This document shows, in pieces, positions 1 to 5,823 of a stretch of 5,823 nucleotides of DNA (the stretch's first letter is position 1; every line of letters starts with the position of its first letter). Both the position numbers and the translations under genes were made by a program. Below the pieces are notes generated by a model. That model made no database searches. It was not told the DNA's origin and was given only the letters and a program-made list of their open reading frames with translations. The stretch comes from Polynucleobacter sp. UBA962 (GTDB taxonomy: Bacteria; Pseudomonadota; Gammaproteobacteria; Burkholderiales; Burkholderiaceae), in the NCBI GenBank assembly GCA_002292975.1, contig DBCI01000054.1:1-5823 (forward strand). Direction: 5' to 3'.

Positions 1-32
1 AAATAAAAATCCCAGCTAGTAATTGCTGGGAT
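1..32 (-). terminator. Rho-independent terminator of the oxidoreductase operon
   Basis: Read on the minus strand, an 8-bp perfect stem (ATCCCAGC paired with GCTGGGAT, plus-strand positions 9-16 and 25-32) encloses an 8-nt loop and runs directly into the T-rich tract TTTTATTT (positions 8 to 1). It begins 37 nt after the stop codon of the oxidoreductase gene, the usual place for an intrinsic terminator. The T tract lies on the minus-strand 3' side only, so termination should be mainly in that direction, although the 5' side is cut by the window edge. Confidence 0.88.
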
Positions 33-69
33 CGGCTATTGGTTTGTGGGAAAAAATTGAATTGGAACT

Positions 70-1464
70 CTAAATGACCTCATCTTTTAGCCAGTACCAC
101 CGATAAAGGAATGACTGACCAAAACGACGGAATGGGGCAAAAAGTTCGGATCTAATCTTGCCAAAGATGTTGGGGTACTCTAACTCAGAAGAGTAGATCG
201 GTAAGTTAAATACAGGATCATTTTGATCTTTTCCAGCGACCCGTTGGGCTAATCGTTTGCCTGCCCAGGTGGAGAAAGAAACACCATTGCCACCATATCC
301 CACGGCATACCAAACATTCGTGTTGGGGTTTGGTTTTGTAATACGGGGCATCATATCGTGGCTGACATCGACCCAACCCCACCAGGAGTAATCTACTTGA
401 ATACCGGCAAGAGGTGGAAACTTGCGGGCAATACCATCTAATAACAGTTGATAATGTTTTGGGTTACCTGCATCGCTACCATGAATAGAGCTGCGGCTAC
501 CTATTTGCAGACGATTATCTTTCAAAAGGCGATAATAAAAACGCAATTTCCGGGTGTCGGTTAAAAAAACATGAGAACGAAATTGTGTAGCAGAGATTTC
601 TGCAGCAGTAAGAGGTCGAGTAACGAGGGAGTTTGAGAGTACTGGTAGGATCTTATTCTTCAAGCTTGGATTGACATTTTGTCCTGTATAGCCACCCGTG
701 CAGAAGGCAACCCGTTTGGCTTTAACAACGCCAGTTGGAGTATATAAGTGCTCGATACCATTGATCGATTTAGATTCTAGTACTGGACTTCCTGTATATA
801 TTTTTACACCCAAGGCCTGTGCTTTTTTTAGCATGCCAAAGTTAAACTTTAGAGGATGTATGCCAATACCCTCTTCTTCAAGCAGAGCTCCATGAGCATC
901 GCGATCATCACAATAACGCTCCTTGATTTCAGCTACCGATAATATTTGGGGTTTATATCCAAAGATGGATCGCTTGACATGTGCTTCGTTTTCTAAATAG
1001 GCTAATTTATCTGGCCGATGAGCAACATATAAATGACCCCCCGGAGTTGCCTCGCAATCAATTTCAGAGGTCAATTGAGCAAAATTATCAAATCCAGTAC
1101 GGATTTCACGATCTAGTCGTTTTGCAGTATCTAGACCCCAACGCTCAATCCATTGAGAGCGACTCAATCGCCCGCTTGCATTTTGACCTTGACCGCCATT
1201 TCTACTGGAGCAACCCCAAGCGGTTTGATTGGCCTCCAGGATAACTGCTTGAATACCATATTCTTGGGCTAAGTAAAGAGCAGTGGAAATGCCGGTTGCT
1301 CCGGAACCGACAATCACTACATCGGCATCCATATCACCTGGGACGGGACCATTAGTTTGTGGTGGTAAGCCTGCGCTGGCTACCCAGTAGGTAGGAGAGT
1401 AGTCTTGATTGGTTCCTGGAATGGAATCAACCAAGGGGTCATGGAATGGGTTGTAGACTTGCAT
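70..1464 (-). CDS. FAD-dependent oxidoreductase, DAO superfamily (PuuB/OrdL-like)
   Basis: A 464-residue flavoprotein predicted to oxidise the C-N bond of an amine or amino acid, giving an imine or aldehyde product and reduced FAD, probably in the cytosol (no signal peptide is seen). The N-terminal dinucleotide-binding fold is explicit: a beta strand leads into GSGATG at residues 53-58, with the ribose-binding acidic residue E77 at the end of the second strand. The family-typical GCSSRNGGQ loop follows at 84-92. The second FAD-contacting motif, GYGGNG, is at 389-394 and is followed by an alpha helix containing AGKRLAQ. The Tyr-Trp-x-Ala segment before the Rossmann fold (about 26-29) and the overall length resemble gamma-glutamylputrescine oxidase and related DAO proteins. 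Substrate is not determinable; glycine/sarcosine or polyamine derivatives are all possible. Start is ATG at 1464 with no convincing SD. It is the second gene of a probable operon with the NTF2-like gene, 37 nt downstream of it, and is followed by a terminator. Confidence 0.9.
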   Translation of the reverse strand: MQVYNPFHDPLVDSIPGTNQDYSPTYWVASAGLPPQTNGPVPGDMDADVVIVGSGATGISTALYLAQEYGIQAVILEANQTAWGCSSRNGGQGQNASGRLSRSQWIERWGLDTAKRLDREIRTGFDNFAQLTSEIDCEATPGGHLYVAHRPDKLAYLENEAHVKRSIFGYKPQILSVAEIKERYCDDRDAHGALLEEEGIGIHPLKFNFGMLKKAQALGVKIYTGSPVLESKSINGIEHLYTPTGVVKAKRVAFCTGGYTGQNVNPSLKNKILPVLSNSLVTRPLTAAEISATQFRSHVFLTDTRKLRFYYRLLKDNRLQIGSRSSIHGSDAGNPKHYQLLLDGIARKFPPLAGIQVDYSWWGWVDVSHDMMPRITKPNPNTNVWYAVGYGGNGVSFSTWAGKRLAQRVAGKDQNDPVFNLPIYSSELEYPNIFGKIRSELFAPFRRFGQSFLYRWYWLKDEVI

Positions 1465-1501
1465 CGTAATGATATTAAAGCATCAGGGATTGATGTCGAT
1501 A

Positions 1502-1909
1502 TTATTTCGGAAAAATAGGCTCACGGTTTTTGCGATATACATCTTTCATGCAGATCTTGCCATCTTTAAAGAAAAATAGATCAACGCCATCCATCTCAAA
1601 AAAAGCACCATCCGCTTGACGGGTCGCAATAAAAGTCCATTCTGAAAAGCCCCGTTCCCCAATAACCTCATTCTTGTTCCTGGGAACCCATTTGGCATCT
1701 GGAAACATTGCAAAGGTATTGATAAACGCTTCTTTAATTGCAGATTTACCTTTAATTGATGCACCAAATTGCTTATCACCAAGCGCAGGTCTAAATTCAC
1801 AATCATCGGTAATCATCGATACAATAGCATCAGGGTCATGTCGATTAAACGCTTCACAAAAAGCATCGAGTAATTGAACTAGTTTTATAGTTTCAGTGGC
1901 ATTGTTCAT
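1502..1909 (-). CDS. SnoaL/NTF2-like (nuclear transport factor 2 family) small protein
   Basis: A 135-residue protein with the pattern of the SnoaL/ketosteroid-isomerase-like cone fold. An N-terminal helix (about 8-24, ending FNRHD) leads into the typical 'AIVSMITDDCEF' helix-strand (28-39). Next comes GKSAIKEAF (54-62), a second family hallmark, then the paired beta strands of the sheet: about 79-95, about 101-113 and about 116-125, the last two separated by a KDG turn. Such domains are cytosolic and either act as small isomerases, cyclases or hydrolases or simply bind ligand. No catalytic set specific to one enzyme is recognisable here, so function is not assigned. The ATG start at 1909 has a GGA element 8 nt upstream, a reasonable ribosome binding site. 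It is the promoter-proximal gene of the unit with the FAD oxidoreductase, which suggests it acts on the same substrate or product. Confidence 0.85.
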   Translation of the reverse strand: MNNATETIKLVQLLDAFCEAFNRHDPDAIVSMITDDCEFRPALGDKQFGASIKGKSAIKEAFINTFAMFPDAKWVPRNKNEVIGERGFSEWTFIATRQADGAFFEMDGVDLFFFKDGKICMKDVYRKNREPIFPK

Positions 1910-1939
1910 TTGTATTTTCCGTATAAGAAATGAGATTCT

Positions 1940-1961
1940 AAATGATGTTTCAACAAATGAT
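1940..1961. promoter_or_regulatory. Possible operator between the NTF2-like and DMT genes
   Basis: The 70-bp gap between two divergent genes contains AAATGAT twice (1940-1946 and 1955-1961) flanking and overlapping the small palindrome TGTT-TC-AACA (1946-1955). Position is right for a shared regulatory site. The repeats are short and AT-rich, so chance is a real alternative. No convincing -35/-10 pair was found on either strand in the gap; TATAAG at 1922-1927 (plus) and TAGAAT on the minus strand are the nearest -10-like hexamers. Confidence 0.25.
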
Positions 1962-1979
1962 CCACTCTAATTGTTTTAA

Positions 1980-2918
1980 GTGAGTGAAGCCAAGATGCAA
2001 TCTCATTTTATCGTTTCTATCGTATTTGCCAGTATCGGAGCAATTCTTTTTGCTGCTAAAGCCATTGTGGTGAAGTTTTCGTATCAGTATGGCGCCACAG
2101 CCGATGTGATTCTAACTTTACGCATGGTCTTTTCATTGCCCATCTTTTGGCTTGCAGTCTGGTGGAGTCAACGCCACTCCGCATTACAGCCCTTAATCCG
2201 GAACGATGTTGTGAAGGTATGCGGTATTGGTTTGTTGGGATACTTCTTATCTGCTTATCTTGATTTTTTAGGGCTGCAATATATCTCTGCTGGATTGGAA
2301 AGGGTAATCTTGTATCTGACTCCAGCAATTGTCTTGGTTTTATCTAAATTTCTATTGAACAAAGCCATTGATCGAAGGCAATATCTAGCCATGGTCGTCG
2401 CCTACCTTGGCATCATGTTGGTATTTATGCACGATATTCAGATTAATGAAGGCGGGGCTGTTGTCCTTGGAAGTATCTTGGTATTTTTGGCAGCGGTGAT
2501 CTATTCCTTCTATTTAATCTTTGCAGGTGAGTTGGTTGGTCGAGTAGGTAGTATTCGTTTAGTGGCTTTAGCAAGTGCCTCAGCGACAGTCGCTGCCTGC
2601 CTCCAGTCGATCCTACTCGATTTCAATCAGTTATTCATACAAAGTACGGAGGTTTACCAGCTTGCTTGGATTAATGCCCTATTTTGTACCTTTATACCAA
2701 TGGTATGCATCATGATGGCGGTGCAACGCATTGGCTCAAGTATGACTGCGCAGGCCAGTACGATCGGCCCGGTTGGAACTGCTTTCTTAGGGTGGTATTT
2801 TTTAAGTGAACCCATTAGCCTCTTACAGCTAGTTGGTATTGGCGTTGTATTGCTCGGCATTGCGATATTGATATCGATTGGTAATACAAAAGAAGCCCCA
2901 GAGACTGGAAGCCCTTAG
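1980..2918 (+). CDS. EamA/DMT-family transporter
   Basis: A very hydrophobic 312-residue protein with the ten-helix layout of the drug/metabolite transporter superfamily: two EamA repeats, about residues 10-148 and 158-302, each of five membrane segments. Family traits visible are the first helix ending in a small-residue/Lys stretch (AAKAIVVKFSY, about 25-35), the arginine of TLRMVFSLP (about 46-54), and late helices in each repeat rich in Gly, Leu and Ile. Members usually export amino acids, metabolites or drugs across the inner membrane; the substrate here is unknown. The start is probably GTG at 1980, which comes directly after an in-frame TAA at 1977-1979; ATG at 1995 (307 residues) is the alternative, and neither has a clear SD. 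It diverges from the NTF2/oxidase pair and converges on the ABC ATPase gene with only 13 bp between stop codons. Confidence 0.9.
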   Translation: MSEAKMQSHFIVSIVFASIGAILFAAKAIVVKFSYQYGATADVILTLRMVFSLPIFWLAVWWSQRHSALQPLIRNDVVKVCGIGLLGYFLSAYLDFLGLQYISAGLERVILYLTPAIVLVLSKFLLNKAIDRRQYLAMVVAYLGIMLVFMHDIQINEGGAVVLGSILVFLAAVIYSFYLIFAGELVGRVGSIRLVALASASATVAACLQSILLDFNQLFIQSTEVYQLAWINALFCTFIPMVCIMMAVQRIGSSMTAQASTIGPVGTAFLGWYFLSEPISLLQLVGIGVVLLGIAILISIGNTKEAPETGSP

Positions 2919-2931
2919 CGTCTTTTATTCA

Positions 2932-4014
2932 TTAGCCTTGATGCTTGTCTTGAAAAGTAACAACGTGATCGGCTCCTAAGCGGATGCCAATTTTTTCGCC
3001 AATCGCATGATTGTGATGACTGGGGACAAAGGCAAATACTTCTTGTCCGGATTGAAGTTTCAGGGTGTATAAAAAATCTGCCCCTCTAAAAGCCTTACGA
3101 ACTACCTCTGCTTGCATAGGGCTCTCATCATCGTGTTGAATATCATCGGCCCGCAAGAGCACATCAATTTGCTTGCCAGGGGCGATATGCTCCCCATCAT
3201 CGAGTTGCAATTGCCCAAGCTCAATCATTACAGCACCGTTAGCCTGAGTTTCTCCTTGAATAAATACACCCCGACCAATAAACTCAGCGACATAGCGGTT
3301 AATCGGCTTGTGGTAAAGATCGTAAGGGGTATCCCATTGGACTATTTTGCCGTTGTTCATAATGCCAATGTGATCGGCGATGGCAAAGGCCTCAAATTGA
3401 TCATGCGTAACGAGGAGGGCAGTTACATTATTTGCTTTCAGAATATCGCGCATCTCGTCCGCAAGTCGCTCGCGTAAATCGATATCAAGATTCGAGAATG
3501 GTTCATCTAGCAAAATTAGATCAGGCTCGGGTGCCATTGCTCTTGCCAAAGCCACTCGTTGCTGTTGACCCCCAGAGAGTTCGTGAGGGTAGGCCGCCGC
3601 TTTATCGTGTAAAGATACCCGCTCCAACCACCGCATTCCCCTTTGTCTTCGATCTGCGGTTGAACCTTCGCGCAAACCAAAGATAACGTTCTCAAGCACC
3701 GTTAGGTGTGGAAATAGTGCAAAGTCTTGAAAAACCATGCCAACCTTACGATCTGCCGGGGAAACTCGGATGCTTTTTGAGCTCACTGTTTTGCCATGAA
3801 TCTGAATCTCACCCATCTGCAAAGGCTCAAAGCCACAAATAGCACGTAGTACGGTTGATTTTCCACACCCAGAAGGGCCTAGAAGGCATGCAATATCACC
3901 CTGGGGAAGGCTAAAACTAAGCCCATTCACAATTTCTAAGATGCCAGAGCCATCTTGCTTTGGAAACTGAATGGCAATGTTTTCAAGCGAAATTAGGATT
4001 GGATTGGAATTCAT
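2932..4014 (-). CDS. fbpC: Ferric-iron-type ABC importer ATP-binding protein (FbpC-like)
   Basis: A 360-residue cytosolic ATPase that should power the adjacent permease. All nucleotide-binding motifs are intact: Walker A GPSGCGKST (46-54, K52), Q-loop Q96 within VFQDFALFPHLT, signature LSGGQQQR (146-153), Walker B LILLDEP (167-172, catalytic E171), D-loop SNLD (174-177) and H-loop H204. A C-terminal extension of about 76 residues (285-360, from VLLRADDI) matches the TOBE-type regulatory domain of the Fbp/Pot/Mal importer group. Length agrees with FbpC proteins of about 350 residues. ATG at 4014 is preferred because the first strand of the domain begins about ten residues later, as is normal. 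A GTG at 4089 would add 25 residues unlike the family and overlap the region upstream of the divergent permease. AGGG abuts the ATG, too close for a classical SD, with GAG further upstream. Iron is inferred from the fused permease next door and the nearby Fur box; other substrates of this group, such as thiamine or polyamines, are less likely. Confidence 0.88.
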   Translation of the reverse strand: MNSNPILISLENIAIQFPKQDGSGILEIVNGLSFSLPQGDIACLLGPSGCGKSTVLRAICGFEPLQMGEIQIHGKTVSSKSIRVSPADRKVGMVFQDFALFPHLTVLENVIFGLREGSTADRRQRGMRWLERVSLHDKAAAYPHELSGGQQQRVALARAMAPEPDLILLDEPFSNLDIDLRERLADEMRDILKANNVTALLVTHDQFEAFAIADHIGIMNNGKIVQWDTPYDLYHKPINRYVAEFIGRGVFIQGETQANGAVMIELGQLQLDDGEHIAPGKQIDVLLRADDIQHDDESPMQAEVVRKAFRGADFLYTLKLQSGQEVFAFVPSHHNHAIGEKIGIRLGADHVVTFQDKHQG

Positions 4015-4017
4015 CCC

Positions 4018-4023
4018 TATAAT
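4018..4023 (+). promoter_or_regulatory. Candidate -10 hexamer for the permease gene
   Basis: An exact TATAAT lies 72 nt upstream of the preferred permease ATG and immediately beside the fbpC start codon. No good -35 exists at the proper distance (AGGATT at 3995-4000 is poor), so this is a weak promoter call. An alternative is TTGAAT at 4031-4036 as a -35, but no well-spaced -10 follows it. Confidence 0.3.
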
Positions 4024-4031
4024 TTTCTCAT

Positions 4032-4048
4032 TGAATTGCTTAAATTCA
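4032..4048. promoter_or_regulatory. Inverted repeat in the fbpC/fbpB divergent intergenic region
   Basis: TGAATT and AATTCA form a perfect 6-bp inverted repeat around a 5-nt spacer (GCTTA). It lies 18 bp from the fbpC start and 48 bp from the permease ATG, just downstream of TATAAT, a suitable place for an operator acting on one or both genes. It does not match the Fur consensus well. AT-rich repeats this short arise by chance, so the call is tentative. Confidence 0.3.
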
Positions 4049-4095
4049 CAAATCCTGTACAAATAGCAGATAAGACCCTCATCAATCACTCTCTC

Positions 4096-5685
4096 ATGCG
4101 CGCCGCTGCAATTCTTCTTTCTTTATTCTTATCTTTGCCGATTATTGGCTTACTTTTGCCTCTTTTTTGGGGTGGAGGGCAACCCCTATCATCCGCAGAG
4201 TTAGGAGAAATAGGCGATAGTACGCTTCTTCATTTATGGAATTACGTCTTAACTGATTATGTGGTCACTACACTCTTACTGGGCCTTGGTGTTGGCATTG
4301 GTGTCTTTATTCTCGGAGTAGGTAATGCATGGTTAGTGGCAAATTATCAATTCCCAGGTAAAAAACTATTTGAGTGGGGGCTTATTTTGCCCTTAGCCGT
4401 TCCCGCCTATGTCATGGCTTATCTCTTCGTTGATTTTTTACAGTTCTCCGGACCATTACAAACTATCCTGCGCGAGAGTTTTGGGATCCATGCGGCTTTA
4501 CCCGATCCGCGTTCCTTGGGTGGCGCTATTTGGACTTTTTCTCTTTGTTTGTATCCCTATGTGTACTTAGTCGCCCGTACTTCATTTTTAGATCGCAGCG
4601 CACATCTAATGGAGGCAGCAGAAACCTTGGGTTATAGCAGTGTTGAGGCATTTATTCGCTTAGTGTTGCCTATGACAAGACCAGCGATCTTCACGGGTAT
4701 TGCCTTGGCGCTCATGGAGGTCTTAGCGGACTTTGGGGCGGTCTCTTATTTTGGTTTACAGACCTTTGCAACCGGGATCTTCAAGGCCTGGCTTTCCTTT
4801 GGGGACCGAATGGCGGCTGTGCACCTATCGCTGATGTTGTTGACCTTTGTCTTGCTGGTGTTTTACTGGGAACAGCATAACCGCTCACGTCAGCGCTACG
4901 CACTGGTCAATACCACTTCACAGGGAGTAATTCCGAAACGTTTGCAGGGTGCGCATGCACTCTATGCATCTTGCTTTTGTGGACTAACTTTATTTTTAGC
5001 ATTTGTATTACCTATGCTGATATTGCTGAACTTGCTATTGAGTGAGGGCTTCACCATGGACCCCCGTTACTTTTCTTGGTTAAAGAATTCCTTGGGACTC
5101 GCTGCACTCACTGCAATCGTAGCGGTTATCTGTGCTGTATTTCTTGCGTATGCTGCGCGCTTAAGTCAAAGTCAAACACTGCGATCAATGAACCGCGTAC
5201 TAACGGTTGGATATGCCTTACCCGGCGCTGTTTTAGGTGTCGGCATCCTATCACTCATGGGATTATTAGATGTTGCATGGTTTATGTCAGTGAGCGTTGG
5301 TGTTTTAGTGTATGCCTATCTGATTCGTTTTTTATCGGCCGGACTTCAAAGTATCGAAACAGGATTAACCCGAATTACCCCAGCGATGGATGGTACCGCT
5401 GCATTATTGGGTGCAAAGCCATGGGAGATGATCCGCAGAATTCATCTACCTCTATTACGGCGTAGTGTGTTGACTGCCTTACTCTTCGTATTTGTTGATG
5501 TCATGAAAGAGTTACCTGCCACATTGCTACTACGACCATTTAATCTCGATACTTTGGCAGTGGCCACTTATCAACTTGCAGCGGATGAGCGACTTGCTGA
5601 ACTTGCACTGCCAGCCTTAAGCATAGTCTTGGTTGGACTTTTGCCAGTCATCTTATTAACAAGGGCCATCTCAAAAGAGCGCTAG
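4096..5685 (+). CDS. fbpB: Ferric-iron-type ABC importer permease, two fused domains (FbpB-like)
   Basis: A 529-residue inner-membrane protein in which two binding-protein-dependent permease domains are fused, as in FbpB/AfuB/ThiP proteins, giving about twelve membrane segments. The N-terminal half carries a good cytoplasmic EAA loop: E173-A-A, G seven residues after that E, then LP near 191-192. The C-terminal half has the degenerate version usual for fused permeases, starting D432-G-T-A-A with LLG and ending IHLPLL. These loops dock on the FbpC ATPase. The first membrane helix starts right after the preferred ATG at 4096, and no signal peptide is needed. A TTG at 4036 in the same frame would add 20 residues (549 total), and no SD decides between them. 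The gene is divergent from fbpC and its stop codon is 24 bp before a Fur box that serves the next gene. No terminator is visible after it, so read-through into the next gene is possible. Confidence 0.88.
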   Translation: MRAAAILLSLFLSLPIIGLLLPLFWGGGQPLSSAELGEIGDSTLLHLWNYVLTDYVVTTLLLGLGVGIGVFILGVGNAWLVANYQFPGKKLFEWGLILPLAVPAYVMAYLFVDFLQFSGPLQTILRESFGIHAALPDPRSLGGAIWTFSLCLYPYVYLVARTSFLDRSAHLMEAAETLGYSSVEAFIRLVLPMTRPAIFTGIALALMEVLADFGAVSYFGLQTFATGIFKAWLSFGDRMAAVHLSLMLLTFVLLVFYWEQHNRSRQRYALVNTTSQGVIPKRLQGAHALYASCFCGLTLFLAFVLPMLILLNLLLSEGFTMDPRYFSWLKNSLGLAALTAIVAVICAVFLAYAARLSQSQTLRSMNRVLTVGYALPGAVLGVGILSLMGLLDVAWFMSVSVGVLVYAYLIRFLSAGLQSIETGLTRITPAMDGTAALLGAKPWEMIRRIHLPLLRRSVLTALLFVFVDVMKELPATLLLRPFNLDTLAVATYQLAADERLAELALPALSIVLVGLLPVILLTRAISKER

Positions 5686-5698
5686 AAGCCCCAAAATC

Positions 5699-5713
5699 AT
5701 CAATACTATTGAT
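5699..5713. repeat. Small inverted repeat overlapping the promoter
   Basis: ATCAAT-ACT-ATTGAT is a perfect 6-bp inverted repeat with a 3-nt centre. It covers the -35 element and the left edge of the Fur box, so it may extend the operator. It lacks GC pairs and a T tract, so it is not a convincing terminator for the permease gene. Confidence 0.35.
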
Positions 5714-5737
5714 AATCATTCTCATTTGTGATAGGAT
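5709..5737 (+). promoter_or_regulatory. Sigma70-like promoter of the gene starting at 5772
   Basis: TTGATA (5709-5714, five of six matches to TTGACA) is separated by exactly 17 bp from TAGGAT (5732-5737, four of six matches to TATAAT). Transcription would start near 5744, leaving a leader of about 28 nt before the ATG at 5772. The spacer is filled by the Fur-box match, the classical arrangement for iron repression. Confidence 0.65.
5710..5724. promoter_or_regulatory. Fur box
   Basis: TGATAATCATTCTCA matches the 7-1-7 Fur motif (TGATAAT, any base, ATTATCA) at 13 of 14 specified positions. Against the classical 19-bp GATAATGATAATCATTATC, positions 5705-5723 match at 15 of 19. The site covers the -35 and spacer of the promoter of the next gene. 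By established knowledge, Fe2+-loaded Fur binding here would block transcription when iron is plentiful. Its position right after an iron-type ABC permease supports iron as the transported substrate. Confidence 0.8.
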
Positions 5738-5759
5738 ACTTCCTAGTGTACTGATCAAT

Positions 5760-5763
5760 AGGG
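5760..5763 (+). promoter_or_regulatory. Ribosome binding site fixing the start at 5772
   Basis: AGGG lies 8 nt before the ATG at 5772, good Shine-Dalgarno spacing. It is the clearest SD in the window and, with the promoter just upstream, makes this ATG credible despite the very short visible reading frame. Confidence 0.6.
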
Positions 5764-5771
5764 ATTGCAGA

Positions 5772-5823
5772 ATGGTTTCAAAATATGGTGATTGGCTAAC
5801 CCGGCTAAAATTATTCTTAGTAG
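5772..5823 (+). CDS. Start of a Fur-controlled gene, cut by the window edge
   Basis: Only 17 codons are visible, read as MVSKYGDWLTRLKLFLV with no stop before the window ends. Reality is supported by the SD at 5760-5763 and the promoter with Fur box at 5709-5737. The residues show a positively charged stretch (K4, R11, K13) leading into hydrophobic LFLV, which could be the start of a Sec signal peptide or of a membrane helix. Given the FbpB/FbpC genes beside it, the missing periplasmic ferric-binding protein (FbpA-like) is the natural candidate. Other iron-repressed products such as a TonB-dependent receptor or a siderophore or haem-related membrane protein fit equally with so little sequence, so no name is assigned. 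Confidence 0.6.
   Translation, partial: MVSKYGDWLTRLKLFLV

Noticed and set aside
698..1244. Plus-strand open frames at 698-895 and 981-1244
   Set aside because: Both lie inside the well-supported minus-strand flavoenzyme gene, show no family motifs and no SD, and are best read as antisense shadows.
1546..1877. Open frames on both strands inside the NTF2-like gene
   Set aside because: They overlap a coherent SnoaL-like protein in other frames and have no recognisable domain.
2885..2934. Possible bidirectional terminator between the convergent DMT and fbpC genes
   Set aside because: Only 4-bp stems (CCAG/CTGG and AGAC/GTCT) and a short T run are present; pairing is too weak to call.
3112..3686. 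Plus-strand open frames opposite the ABC ATPase
   Set aside because: The opposite strand encodes every expected ATPase motif without interruption; the plus-strand products show no domain.
4060..4088. Possible Fur box in the fbpC/fbpB intergenic region
   Set aside because: GATAA at 4070-4074 and TCATC at 4079-4083 recall half-sites, but spacing and matches fall well below those of the 5710-5724 site.
5076..5465. 129-codon plus-strand frame with many cysteines inside the permease gene
   Set aside because: It is a frame-shifted reading of the second permease half; the cysteine pattern does not form a regular metal-binding motif, and the permease frame is intact throughout.
5683..5713. Terminator after the permease gene
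   Set aside because: The only hairpin there (5699-5713) is made almost wholly of AT pairs and has no following T tract; it overlaps the next promoter instead.

Overview
The window looks like ordinary chromosome from a Gram-negative bacterium with a GC content that appears, by eye, to be in the mid-40s percent. The gene types, compact spacing and base composition would suit a small-genome betaproteobacterium such as Polynucleobacter or a relative. That placement is an inference from style; no rRNA or other taxonomic marker is present.

Left region (1-1979): two minus-strand genes form a probable operon. A small SnoaL/NTF2-like protein (1502-1909) is followed 37 nt later by an FAD-dependent amine/amino-acid oxidoreductase of the DAO superfamily (70-1464). 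The unit ends in a clear rho-independent terminator at 1-32. Diverging from it across 70 bp is an EamA/DMT-family inner-membrane transporter (1980-2918, plus strand, probably starting at GTG directly after an in-frame stop).

Right region (2932-5823): the ATPase (2932-4014, minus) and the fused double-domain permease (4096-5685, plus) of an FbpBC-type ferric-iron ABC importer are transcribed divergently from an 81 bp intergenic region. That region holds an exact TATAAT hexamer and a small inverted repeat. Directly after the permease is a strong Fur-box match (5710-5724) overlapping a sigma70-like promoter. An SD sequence and the first 17 codons of a further gene (5772 onward) follow, and the window edge cuts this gene. 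Its N-terminus could be the beginning of a signal peptide, so it may be the periplasmic iron-binding component, but this cannot be shown from 17 residues.

Working together: the ATPase and permease should form the inner-membrane part of a periplasmic-binding-protein-dependent iron uptake system. The Fur-type site independently supports iron as the substrate. The oxidase/NTF2/DMT group looks like a separate metabolic module whose substrate cannot be read from the sequence. I see no mobile elements, CRISPR arrays, tRNAs or rRNAs, and no clear sign of a novel system. The most useful points are the Fur-controlled promoter, the split divergent layout of the iron transporter, and the conserved-looking oxidase/NTF2 pair.
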